Assembly (NCBI RefSeq): GCF_001425165.1
Contig: NZ_LMDU01000001.1
Span: forward strand, 961,311 to 1,025,310
Length of the DNA stretch: 64,000 nucleotides
Source of the DNA: Pelomonas sp. Root405
GTDB taxonomy: Bacteria > Pseudomonadota > Gammaproteobacteria > Burkholderiales > Burkholderiaceae_C
Direction of reading: 5' to 3'
Shown: piece by piece, positions 23,340 through 31,663 of the stretch
Numbering within the stretch: the stretch's first letter is position 1
Layout of the letters: each line of letters starts with the position of its first letter
Notes under the pieces: generated by a model
What the model saw: only the letters and a program-made list of their open reading frames with translations
Database searches by the model: none
Told to the model about the DNA's origin: nothing
Made by a program: the position numbers and the translations under genes

Positions 23340-25472
23340 TCAGTGGCGCGAACGGCGCACCAGGCTGCCGACGTCCAGGATCAGCGCCACGCGACCGTCA
23401 CCCATGATGGTCGCGCCGGAGACGTCGTTGACCTTGCGGTAGTTGGCTTCGAGGTTCTTCACGACGACTTGCTGCTGACCGAGCAGTTCGTCCACCAGCA
23501 GCGCGACGCGGCCACCTTCAGCCTCGACGACGACCATGATGGAGCTGACGTGCTCGAAGTCGAAGCGCGGCACGTCGAAGACCTTCTCCAGCTCGATGAC
23601 CGGCATGTACTCGTCGCGCACCTCGACGACGCGGCCGGAGCCGGCCACCGTCTTGATGGTGTCGGACTGCACCTGGAAGGACTCGACCACCGAGGACAGC
23701 GGCAGGATGTAGCACTCGTCGCCGACGCCCACGCTCATGCCGTCCATGATGGCCAGCGTCAGCGGCAGTCGCACGGACACCTTCATGCCATAGCCCTCGG
23801 CCGAGTCGATCTCGACCGTGCCGCCAAGCGACGTGATGTTCTTCTTGACCACGTCCATGCCGACACCGCGGCCGGACACGTCGGTGACCACATCGGCCGT
23901 CGAGAAGCCGGGCGCGAAGATCAGGCTCCAGCATTCGGCGTCGGTCATGCTGTCCGGCGCATCGATGCCCTTCTCGCGTGCCTTCTTGATCAGCTTCTCG
24001 CGGTTCAGGCCTCGGCCGTCGTCGCGCACCTCGATGACGATGCTGCCGCCCTGGTGGGAGGCGACCAGCGTGATGGTGCCCTGCTCGGGCTTGCCGCGCG
24101 CCTCCCGGTCCTCCGGCATTTCGATGCCGTGGTCGCAGCTGTTGCGCACCAGGTGGGTCAACGGATCGGTGATCTTCTCGACCAGGCTCTTGTCCAGCTC
24201 GGTGGCTTCGCCCTGGGTGACCAGCTCAACCTTCTTGCCCAGCTTGGCGGCCAGGTCGCGCAGCATGCGCGGGAAGCGGTTGAAGACCGTCGACATCGGA
24301 ATCATCCGGATCGACATGACCGACTCTTGCAGGTCGCGCGTGTTGCGCTCCAGGTCGGCCAGGCCCGAGGTGAGTTGCTGGTACAGGCCGGGGTCCAGCT
24401 CGCGGCTGTTCTGGGCCAGCATGGCCTGGGTGATGACGAGTTCGCCGACGAGGTTGATGAGCTGGTCGACTTTCTCGATGGACACGCGCAGCGTCGTCTG
24501 GTCCATGGCCGCAGGCTTGGAATCCGCCTTGGCAGCGGGCGTGGCTGCGCGGGTCGGCACGATGGCCGCCGACGGGGCTGCCTCGGGCGCAGGTGCGGCC
24601 GTGCTGGCGGCGTCGGCAGGCACGCCGGGGGCGTCGTCAAAAAAGCCATAGCCCGGGTCGACGGAGGGCGCCTCTGCCGGCGGTGCGCCGGGCGCGCCGT
24701 CATAGAAGCCGAAGCCCGGGCCGAGGGGGATCAGCTTGACCTGTTCACGGGCGACGTGGAAGGTGAAGAGGTCCAGCAGGTCGTTGTCGGTCGAGCTGGT
24801 CAGCACCTTGAAGCGGCGCATCCCGTCGGAGCTCTGGCCGGCGTCGAGCGGCTCGATGTTGCCGAGGTCGGTGATTTCCTTGAACAGCTCGACGAGGTTG
24901 TCGGCCAGGCTCAGGTCGGTCAGCGGGCCGACTTGCAGTTCCAGCAGGCGCGCGCCGGGCTTGCCGGCCGCAGCGGGTGCGGCGGCTGCGGGTGCTGGTG
25001 CCGCAGCGGCCTTGGGTGCGGGCGCGGCTGCGGCCGGCGCGGTGCCGCCACCGCCTTCGACAAAGCTCTTGATGTTGACCAGCAGGTCGGTCGTGTCGAT
25101 GAGGTCGCCGGCCGAGCCCTGATGGCGGGCCAGCTGGGCGCGCAGTGCGTCGCCCGACTGCAGCAGCACGTCGACCATCGCCGCATTGGGCTGCAGCTCA
25201 TGGCGGCGCAGCTTGTCCAGCAGCGTCTCCATCTGGTGGGTCAGCTCGGCAACGTCGCTGAAACCGAAGGTCGCCGCGCCGCCCTTGATGGAGTGGGCGC
25301 AGCGGAAGATGGCATTGAGTTCTTCGTCGTCGGCCGCTTCGACGTTCACGTTGAGCAGCAGCTGCTCCATGTTGTCGAGGTTCTCGCCGGCTTCCTCGAA
25401 GAAGACCTGGTAGAACTGGCTGAGGTCGATGCCAGCACTGATGCTGGCGCCTTCGGTGGTCATGTCGCCCAT
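23340..25472 (-). CDS. cheA: Chemotaxis histidine kinase CheA (710 aa)
   Basis: Complete five-domain CheA. P1 HPt carries His60 in FRCAHSIKGGAATFGF. An Ala/Pro-rich linker leads to the P2 region (~175-260), and a second low-complexity linker leads to P3 dimerisation (TLRVSIEKVDQLINLVGELV). P4 ATPase shows HLVRNSCDHGIEMPEDRE, VRDDGRGLNREKL and SGRGVGMDVVKKN. P5, the CheW-like domain, is at the C-terminus. The start at 25472 has GGGAG nine bases upstream; MTTEG nine bases further in is a possible alternative. The partners CheY, CheW and the MCP flank it. Confidence 0.97.
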   Translation of the reverse strand: MGDMTTEGASISAGIDLSQFYQVFFEEAGENLDNMEQLLLNVNVEAADDEELNAIFRCAHSIKGGAATFGFSDVAELTHQMETLLDKLRRHELQPNAAMVDVLLQSGDALRAQLARHQGSAGDLIDTTDLLVNIKSFVEGGGGTAPAAAAPAPKAAAAPAPAAAAPAAAGKPGARLLELQVGPLTDLSLADNLVELFKEITDLGNIEPLDAGQSSDGMRRFKVLTSSTDNDLLDLFTFHVAREQVKLIPLGPGFGFYDGAPGAPPAEAPSVDPGYGFFDDAPGVPADAASTAAPAPEAAPSAAIVPTRAATPAAKADSKPAAMDQTTLRVSIEKVDQLINLVGELVITQAMLAQNSRELDPGLYQQLTSGLADLERNTRDLQESVMSIRMIPMSTVFNRFPRMLRDLAAKLGKKVELVTQGEATELDKSLVEKITDPLTHLVRNSCDHGIEMPEDREARGKPEQGTITLVASHQGGSIVIEVRDDGRGLNREKLIKKAREKGIDAPDSMTDAECWSLIFAPGFSTADVVTDVSGRGVGMDVVKKNITSLGGTVEIDSAEGYGMKVSVRLPLTLAIMDGMSVGVGDECYILPLSSVVESFQVQSDTIKTVAGSGRVVEVRDEYMPVIELEKVFDVPRFDFEHVSSIMVVVEAEGGRVALLVDELLGQQQVVVKNLEANYRKVNDVSGATIMGDGRVALILDVGSLVRRSRH

Positions 25473-25497
25473 GGCTGATGCTCCCGGTGAACGAACT

Positions 25498-25860
25498 TCA
25501 GCGAATGACCTTGCCGATCACTTCGATCAGCTTGGCCGGGTCGAAAGGCTTGACCAGCCAGCCGGTGGCGCCGGCAGCACGCCCGGCCTGCTTCATCGCG
25601 TCGCTGGACTCGGTGGTCAGGATCAGGATGGGCGTGGTCTTGAACTTGGGGTTCTCGCGCAGCTTCTTGGTCAGGCTGATGCCGTCCATGCGCGGCATGT
25701 TCTGGTCCGTCAGCACCAGGTCGAAATCACGCTGGCCGGATTTTTCCCAGGCGTCCTGTCCGTCCACTGCTTCCACGACGTTGAAGCCGGCGTTCTTGAG
25801 CGTGAAGGCCACCATCTGGCGCATCGAGGCCGAGTCGTCGACAGCGAGGATTGAGTGCAT
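25498..25860 (-). CDS. cheY: CheY-type single-domain response regulator (120 aa)
   Basis: A stand-alone receiver: acidic pair D8/D9, phospho-acceptor D52 in VLTDQNMPRMDG, Thr in LILTTES, and Lys in GWLVKPFDP. It lies 25 bases before cheA. Its sequence (SILAVDDSASMRQMV) differs clearly from the second CheY at 57.8 kb, and it resembles the cheY genes that precede cheA in many beta- and gammaproteobacterial operons. It may act as the motor regulator or as a phosphate sink; the sequence cannot decide. Confidence 0.93.
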   Translation of the reverse strand: MHSILAVDDSASMRQMVAFTLKNAGFNVVEAVDGQDAWEKSGQRDFDLVLTDQNMPRMDGISLTKKLRENPKFKTTPILILTTESSDAMKQAGRAAGATGWLVKPFDPAKLIEVIGKVIR

Positions 25861-25898
25861 TTGAGTTTTCTCCGAGGGGACGTGTTGCCTGGGGGGAT

Positions 25899-26366
25899 TC
25901 AGAAAAGTTCGATGGAGCCAGCGTCCATCTCGTCTTGCGTGACCGGGTTGGGGCGCAGCGGCGCGATCTCGACGACGGCCGCGCCGTCCTCGTCGTCCAT
26001 GCCGAAGGTGTCGCGCGCCAGTTGGTCGGCGCAGTTGCGCAGCCGCTGGCTGGTGTGGGCGATCAATTGAGTCGCCATGTCCTGGAATTGCAGGGCCGTG
26101 ATCGCGCCGGCGATGTCCTGCATGATCTGCTTGAGCCCTTCGGAGGCGGGCGTGCCGTCACTCGTGCTGAGCAGCGTCATGGCCTGGCCGGACGCGCTGT
26201 AGAAATGGGTGGAAAGGGCTTCACCGGCGTCGTCGAGCAGGCGCTGCAGGCGCTCAAGGTCGTTGGTCACCGTCATCAGGTGATCCTGCAGTTCCGCGGC
26301 CGCCAGCAGCGGCATGGCGGCCACGGCTCCATCGAATTCGGCGGCGGTGGATTGTTCTGTCTGCAT
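25899..26366 (-). CDS. Small CheZ-like chemotaxis protein, first gene of the che operon (155 aa)
   Basis: A helical protein I cannot assign to a named gene with certainty. The central helix reads AGAITALQFQDMATQLIAHT, which parallels the CheZ active-site helix (QDFHDLTGQVV in the true CheZ of this window), including the Gln-Asp pair. The C-terminus is VTQDEMDAGSIELF, an acidic amphipathic tail placed as the CheY-binding tail of CheZ is (VDDLLASLGF). It lies 38 bases ahead of cheY. A CheY-P phosphatase or CheY-binding role is inference. Start 26366 is chosen for its GGAG ribosome-binding site; a longer frame exists. Confidence 0.7.
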   Translation of the reverse strand: MQTEQSTAAEFDGAVAAMPLLAAAELQDHLMTVTNDLERLQRLLDDAGEALSTHFYSASGQAMTLLSTSDGTPASEGLKQIMQDIAGAITALQFQDMATQLIAHTSQRLRNCADQLARDTFGMDDEDGAAVVEIAPLRPNPVTQDEMDAGSIELF

Positions 26367-26564
26367 CGTGGCTCCGCGAGGGGATGCTGCTTCTTTTCCC
26401 AATGCCCTGTAGATACTCTCAGGGCAAATGCATCATGGCATGTTCACCCGTTTTTCGGCGGCTGTCGACCTGGAGATGTCGCGAGAACGAGCCGTATTAC
26501 CGGTCTGAACCGCGTTGACCGTGGCGCCAACCTTGAGCCCTGGCGCGCGGCATACTGCGGCCCC

Positions 26565-27722
26565 ATGACGATTTCTGGTGTGGAGCAGGCGTCCCGCGTC
26601 CTGCGCGTGCTGCATGTCGAGGATTCCGATCTCGACCATCAACTCATCTTGGCCCAGCTGACGCGCGGCGGGCTCAAGGTCGAGATCGAACGGTTGGACT
26701 CGCTGCCCGCCGTGCTGGCGGCGCTGGACCGGCCACGCGACGCCATCATCTCGGACTACAACCTGCCCGGCTACACCGGCCTGGACGTGCTGGAGGCCGT
26801 GAAGGCGCGCCAATTGACGACGCCCTTCATCCTGGTCTCGGGCGAGATCGGCGAGGACACGGCCGTCGCGGCCATGCGCAATGGCGCGTCGGACTACCTG
26901 CTGAAGAACAACCTGAACCGCCTTGCGCCGGCGCTGCTGCATGCCATCGACGCCGCCGAGAACGAACGCGCCCGGCGCTCGGCCGACCTCGAACTCGTCA
27001 AGTCCAAGCAACGCCTGCACGAACTGGCTGGGCACCTGCAGACCAGCGTCGAGCTGGAGCGCGCGGCCATCGCCCGCGAGATCCATGACGACGTCGGCGG
27101 GTCGCTGACAGCCGTCAAGTTCGACCTGGCCTGGATCGACCGGCATGCGCAAGAACCCGAAGTGCGTGCACGGGTCGCCGCGGCGCTGGAGACGGTCAAC
27201 TCGGCCATCGACGCCAGCCAGCGCATCATGCACAACCTGCGGCCCGCCATCCTGGAGCAGGGGTTGGTCGCGGCACTGCAGTGGATGACGGCGCGTTTCG
27301 AGCGCCGCACCGGCATCGAGGCCGGCCTGCGCCTGGGGGACGAGCGCCTGGCTCTGCCGCCCGGTGTGCCGCTGGTGGCCTACCGGACCGCGCAGGAGGC
27401 GCTGACCAATGTGTCCAAGCATGCGCTGGCGACACGCGTCGACGTGGAGCTCAGCCTGGACGCCGGCGTGCTGACGCTGGAGATCCGGGACAACGGCCGG
27501 GGCATGGCGCCCAAGGACCTGGCCAAGGAGAGATCCTTCGGCATCCGCGGCCTGCACGAACGGGCCGCGACCGTGGGCGGCTGGGTTGACCTGGCCAGCC
27601 CGCCGGGCGGCGGCACCAGCCTCATCCTGACCGTGCCGCTGGCGCAGGACGCCATCGATGCGCTGGACGATTCGACCGACTTCGGCAAGGACGTCGGCAA
27701 CTCCATCTGGGGTCGTGTGTGA
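26565..27722 (+). CDS. Receiver-linked histidine kinase, REC-HisKA_3-HATPase (385 aa)
   Basis: A soluble kinase whose input is a receiver domain (~12-130; LRVLHVEDSDLDHQL, Asp64 in IISDYNLPGYTG). A NarX/DesK-type dimerisation domain has His174 in IAREIHDDVGGSLTAVKFDL. The HATPase domain shows RTAQEALTNVSKHA, EIRDNGRGM and FGIRGLHERAATVGG. There is no transmembrane segment, so it must be driven by another kinase through its receiver or by protein partners. GTG of the NarL-type regulator overlaps its stop by four bases. It is divergent from the che operon, with ~200 bases between them. Confidence 0.93.
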   Translation: MTISGVEQASRVLRVLHVEDSDLDHQLILAQLTRGGLKVEIERLDSLPAVLAALDRPRDAIISDYNLPGYTGLDVLEAVKARQLTTPFILVSGEIGEDTAVAAMRNGASDYLLKNNLNRLAPALLHAIDAAENERARRSADLELVKSKQRLHELAGHLQTSVELERAAIAREIHDDVGGSLTAVKFDLAWIDRHAQEPEVRARVAAALETVNSAIDASQRIMHNLRPAILEQGLVAALQWMTARFERRTGIEAGLRLGDERLALPPGVPLVAYRTAQEALTNVSKHALATRVDVELSLDAGVLTLEIRDNGRGMAPKDLAKERSFGIRGLHERAATVGGWVDLASPPGGGTSLILTVPLAQDAIDALDDSTDFGKDVGNSIWGRV

Positions 27723-28366
27723 TCAAGGTCATCCTCTGCGACGACCACGGCCTGATCCGCCGCGGCATCCGCGACACGCTGGCCGATGCGCAGGACATCG
27801 AGGTCATCGGCGAGGCTGGCGACTACACCGAGCTGCGCGGCCTGCTGCACACCCTCGGCAAGGACAACCCCTGCGACGTGCTGGTGCTGGACATCAACAT
27901 GCCTGGCCGCTCGGGGCTGGATGTGCTGCATGTGCTCAAGGATGAGGGCAACGCGGTGCGCACCCTCATCGTGTCGATGTACCCGGAGGACCAGTACGCG
28001 ATCCGCGCGCTGAAGGCCGGCGCCTATGGCTATGTCAACAAGGGCGGCGACCCGGCAACGCTGGTGCAGGCCGTGCGCACGGTGGCCCAGGGCCGCAAGT
28101 ACGTGACGCCCGAGATCGCGCAGATGCTGGTCGAAAGCCTGACCGCCCCCGTGACCGAGCAGGCCCACCACAAGCTGTCCGACCGGGAGCTGCAGACCCT
28201 GGTCATGATCGCCTCGGGCAAGCGCCTGTCCGACATCGCCGAGGAGCTGATGCTCAGCCCCAAGACCGTCAGCGTCTATCGCGCCCGCATGCTCGAAAAA
28301 CTCGGCCTGACGAACAACTCCGAGCTGACGGTCTACGCCATCCGCAACGGCCTGGTGTCCGACTGA
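27719..28366 (+). CDS. NarL/FixJ-type response regulator (215 aa)
   Basis: An N-terminal receiver (D8/D9, Asp58 in VLVLDINMPGRSG, Lys in YGYVNKGGD) is joined to a C-terminal LuxR-type helix-turn-helix (SDRELQTLVMIASGKRLSDI, MLSPKTVSVYRARMLEKL). It starts with GTG inside the stop of the upstream kinase (GTGA), so the two are coupled and almost certainly cognate. Regulon unknown; the exporter operon 200 bases downstream on the same strand is a candidate target. Confidence 0.94.
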   Translation: MIKVILCDDHGLIRRGIRDTLADAQDIEVIGEAGDYTELRGLLHTLGKDNPCDVLVLDINMPGRSGLDVLHVLKDEGNAVRTLIVSMYPEDQYAIRALKAGAYGYVNKGGDPATLVQAVRTVAQGRKYVTPEIAQMLVESLTAPVTEQAHHKLSDRELQTLVMIASGKRLSDIAEELMLSPKTVSVYRARMLEKLGLTNNSELTVYAIRNGLVSD

Positions 28367-28565
28367 CACCCGGCGCCCCCCGCCGTTCATCCGGCTGGAT
28401 GTCGATTCGCCCGAGCCGGCTGCCACTCATCGATTGATGTCATCCGGTGGCAACAGCCGCTGCACAATCGCGCCGGTTTCCAGCTGGCGGCCGTTCTGGC
28501 CGGTGTTCGCAGACCCTTGAGGTCGGGCGGGCGAGACTTTCAGGGGGCGTGTCATCGATACCGGA

Positions 28566-29783
28566 TTGTTGAAGGAGCTGCGCATCGACGGTGCGCATCG
28601 CGAGGACCACGACGGCGGCCCGCCCCGGTGGATCTGGGGCCTGATTGCCACCATCGCCGTGCTGGCCCTGCTGGCCGGCGCGGCCTGGTGGTATTGGGCA
28701 GGCAACAAGCCCGTCGCCGTGCAGACCACCACCGTGCGCGCCAACGGCCAGGGCGCCTCGCCCAATGCCGTGTTGCAGGCCACCGGCTATGTGACGGCGC
28801 GCCGCATGGCCACGGTGTCGGCGCAGATGACCGGCACGCTGACCGAGGTGCTCATCGACGAAGGCGTCAAGGTCAGAAAGGGTCAGGTCTTGGCCCGGCT
28901 CGACGACACCGGCCTGCGCGCCGGCCTGGCCGCCGCCGAGGCGCACATCCGCACGGCCGAGGCCAATCTCGGCCAGCTGCGCGCCCAGCTCGCCCAGGCC
29001 CAGGCCGACGAACGCCGCCAGATGGAGCTCAACGCCAGCGGCATGACGACGCGCCAGTCCCGCGAGCAGGCGGCCACGGCCGTCAAGACCGTGGCCGCGC
29101 AGTTGGAGGCGGCGCAGCGCCAGGTCGAGGCCGCCCAGGCCCAGGCGCGCCAGGCCAAGGTCAACTTTGATTACGCCACCGTGCGCGCGCCCTTCGATGG
29201 CGTCGTCACGGCGCGAGCCGCGCAGGTCGGCGAGATCATCTCGCCGCTGTCTGCGGGCGGCGGCTTCACGCGCACCGGTGTGGGCACCATCGTCGACATG
29301 GACTCGCTGGAAGTGAGCGTCGATGTCAACGAGGCTTACATCGCCCAGGTCAAGCCCGACATGCCCTGCGAGGCCGTGCTCGACGCCTACCCGGACTGGA
29401 AGATCCCGGCCCGCGTCGTCACCGTCATCCCGAGCGCCGACCGCGGCAAGGCGACGGTCAAAGTGCGCGTGGCACTGGAGCACAAGGACGAGCGCGTCGT
29501 GCCCGACATGGGCGTGCGTGTGAGCTTCCTGGCCGCCAAGCCCAAGGTCGACGCCAAGCCGGTGCCCGGCGTGCTGCTGCCGGCCGAAGCGGTCGTACAG
29601 CGTGAGGGCGCACAGGTCGTGTTCGTCGTGCAAGAGAACCGCGCCGAACAGCGTGCGGTGCAGCTGGGCGCGGACGTGGGCAAGTTCAAGCTGGCAACCG
29701 CCGGCGTGAAGGCGGGCGAGGCGGTGGTCCTCGCGCCGCCCGCCGAGCTGAAGCAGGGTTCAACCGTCTCCAACAAGGAATGA
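28566..29783 (+). CDS. Periplasmic adaptor (membrane fusion protein) of an ABC exporter (405 aa)
   Basis: A MacA/HlyD-family adaptor. A short cytoplasmic start (LLKELRIDGAH) leads to one transmembrane helix (WIWGLIATIAVLALLAGAAWWYW). The lipoyl/barrel-sandwich halves (ATVSAQMTGTLTEVLIDEG; VNFDYATVRAPFDGVVTARA) flank an Ala/Gln-rich coiled coil (~110-190), and beta-barrel domains end the protein. No ATG is usable: the frame opens with TTG TTG at 28566/28569, with the purine-rich AGGGGG ~18 bases upstream. It is followed by an overlapping ABC ATPase gene and two permeases, so it should form a MacAB-like tripartite exporter. Confidence 0.9.
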   Translation: MLKELRIDGAHREDHDGGPPRWIWGLIATIAVLALLAGAAWWYWAGNKPVAVQTTTVRANGQGASPNAVLQATGYVTARRMATVSAQMTGTLTEVLIDEGVKVRKGQVLARLDDTGLRAGLAAAEAHIRTAEANLGQLRAQLAQAQADERRQMELNASGMTTRQSREQAATAVKTVAAQLEAAQRQVEAAQAQARQAKVNFDYATVRAPFDGVVTARAAQVGEIISPLSAGGGFTRTGVGTIVDMDSLEVSVDVNEAYIAQVKPDMPCEAVLDAYPDWKIPARVVTVIPSADRGKATVKVRVALEHKDERVVPDMGVRVSFLAAKPKVDAKPVPGVLLPAEAVVQREGAQVVFVVQENRAEQRAVQLGADVGKFKLATAGVKAGEAVVLAPPAELKQGSTVSNKE

Positions 29784-30478
29784 GCATGAGCACGTTGATC
29801 GAAGTCCGCGACCTGTCCAAGGTCTACATCCGCGGCAAGCAGAAGGTGGAGGTGCTGCACCACATCGACCTGGACGTGCAGCAGGGCGACTTCCTGGCGC
29901 TGATGGGCCCGTCAGGCTCTGGCAAGACGACGCTGCTCAACCTGATGGGCGGCCTGGACGCGCCCACGGGTGGTGCCATCACCGTGGGCGGCGAGCGCAT
30001 CGACCAGCTCGGCGGCGCGGCGCTGGCCAAGTGGCGTGCGTCCACGGTCGGTTTCGTCTTCCAGTTCTACAACCTGATGCCCATGCTGTCGGCGCAGAGG
30101 AACGTCGAGCTGCCGCTGCTGCTGACCAAGCTGTCGGCGGCGGAGCGCAAGAAGCGCGCGGCCATCGCGCTGCAGCTCGTCGGCCTGGCCGACCGCGCGG
30201 CTCACAAGCCGACCGAGCTGTCGGGCGGCCAGCAGCAGCGCGTATCCATCGCGCGGGCCATCGTGTCCGACCCGACGCTGCTGGTTTGCGACGAACCCAC
30301 CGGCGACCTGGATCGCCAGTCCGCCGAGGACGTGCTGACGCTGCTGCAGGCGCTCAACCGCGAGCATGGCAAGACCATCGTCATGGTCACCCACGACCCG
30401 CGCGCCGCGGCGCGTGCCAGCCGCACGCTGCACCTGGACAAGGGCACGCTGGTCTCGGCCGCCGAGGCCATGGCCTGA
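29780..30478 (+). CDS. ABC transporter ATP-binding protein, MacB/LolD type (232 aa)
   Basis: The ATPase of the exporter. Walker A is MGPSGSGKTTLLN, the signature is LSGGQQQRVSIARAI, Walker B with catalytic Glu is LLVCDEPTGDLDR, and the H-loop is MVTHDPRAA. Length and GLDAPTGG features place it in the MacB/LolD/FtsE-type subgroup (type VII mechanotransmission ABC systems). Its ATG overlaps the adaptor stop (ATGA). Confidence 0.95.
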   Translation: MSMSTLIEVRDLSKVYIRGKQKVEVLHHIDLDVQQGDFLALMGPSGSGKTTLLNLMGGLDAPTGGAITVGGERIDQLGGAALAKWRASTVGFVFQFYNLMPMLSAQRNVELPLLLTKLSAAERKKRAAIALQLVGLADRAAHKPTELSGGQQQRVSIARAIVSDPTLLVCDEPTGDLDRQSAEDVLTLLQALNREHGKTIVMVTHDPRAAARASRTLHLDKGTLVSAAEAMA

Positions 30479-30491
30479 AAGGCTGGACGCC

Positions 30492-31661
30492 ATGAAATAC
30501 CTCCACCTCATCTGGGCGGCGCTGTTCAGGCGCAAGCTGCGGACCTTCCTGACGCTGGTGTCCATCGTGACGGCCTTCCTGCTGTTCGGCCTGCTGGACG
30601 CCGTGCGCGTCAGCTTCGACCAGGTGGGGCAGAGTGCCAACGGCGCGCAGCGCCTGCAGACGGGCGCCAAGCTCAGCTTCATCCAGCTGCTGCCGATGTC
30701 GTTGGGCGGGCGCATCACGCAGATCGACGGCGTCAAGGACACCACCTTTGCGAACTGGTTCGGCGGCGCCTACCAAAAGCCCGAGAACCAGGTCTTCAGC
30801 TTCGCCGTCGCGCCCAACTACCTCGATATCTATCCGGAAATGGAAGTCTCGGCCGAGCACCGCAAGGCCTTTGCCGAGACCAAGGATGGCGCCCTTGTCG
30901 GTGAGGGCCTGGCCAGGCGCTTCGGCTGGAAGGTGGGCGACCAGGTACCCATGCAGTCCACCATCTTCCCGGACAAGAACGGCAGCCAGAACTGGCCGTT
31001 CAAGATCGTCGGCCTCATCCATGTGTCCGACAAGAAGGCCGGCGCCTGGTTTGACCAGATGTTCCTGCTGAACTGGAAGTATTTCGACGACACGACGCCC
31101 TGGAACCAGGGCCAGGTCGGCTGGTACGTGACGCGCGTGAACGACGTCAACCAGGCCGACCGCGTCGCCAAGGCCATCGACGCGATCTCGACCAACTCCG
31201 CCCACGAAACCCGCACCCTGACCGAGCAGGCCGCGACCGCCGCCTGGGTGAAGCAGCTGGCTGACATCAACCTCATCGTCACGTCCATCATGGGCGCGGT
31301 GTTCTTCACACTGCTGCTGCTGGCCGGCAACACCATGATGCAGGCCGTGCGCGAGCGCACCAGCGAGATCGCCGTGCTGAAGACGCTTGGCTTCTCGGGC
31401 CAGAGCGTGCTGGCCATGGTGCTGGCCGAGGCGGTGCTGCTGCTGCTGATCGGCGGCTGCATCGGCCTCGGGCTGGCCAGCATCGTCGGCCCGGCGGTGG
31501 GCGCGGCCAGCAATGGCGCGTTGAACCTGCCCGCGGCGGGCGCGGCGAGTTGGGGCATAGGCGTCGGGCTGATGCTGGCCTTCGGCCTGCTCGTCGGCGC
31601 GCTGCCGGCGCTCAATGCGATGCGGCTGAACATCACCGATGCGTTGGCGGGGAGGGCCTGA
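30492..31661 (+). CDS. MacB/FtsX-type ABC permease 1 (389 aa)
   Basis: A four-helix FtsX-fold permease. An N-terminal amphipathic stretch and TM1 (LRTFLTLVSIVTAFLLFGLL) precede a ~220-residue periplasmic domain. Three C-terminal helices follow (NLIVTSIMGAVFFTLLLLAG; VLAMVLAEAVLLLLIGGCIG; GVGLMLAFGLLVGALPALNA), with the cytoplasmic coupling motif RERTSEIAVLKTLGFS. It starts 13 bases after the ATPase gene. With the second permease, two bases downstream, it probably forms a heterodimer. Confidence 0.92.
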   Translation: MKYLHLIWAALFRRKLRTFLTLVSIVTAFLLFGLLDAVRVSFDQVGQSANGAQRLQTGAKLSFIQLLPMSLGGRITQIDGVKDTTFANWFGGAYQKPENQVFSFAVAPNYLDIYPEMEVSAEHRKAFAETKDGALVGEGLARRFGWKVGDQVPMQSTIFPDKNGSQNWPFKIVGLIHVSDKKAGAWFDQMFLLNWKYFDDTTPWNQGQVGWYVTRVNDVNQADRVAKAIDAISTNSAHETRTLTEQAATAAWVKQLADINLIVTSIMGAVFFTLLLLAGNTMMQAVRERTSEIAVLKTLGFSGQSVLAMVLAEAVLLLLIGGCIGLGLASIVGPAVGAASNGALNLPAAGAASWGIGVGLMLAFGLLVGALPALNAMRLNITDALAGRA

Positions 31662-31663
31662 TC

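Noticed and set aside
22731-25478. 915-codon plus-strand frame across cheW and cheA
   Set aside because: Antisense shadow with His/Asp/Gly-rich nonsense composition; cheW and cheA are unambiguous on the minus strand.
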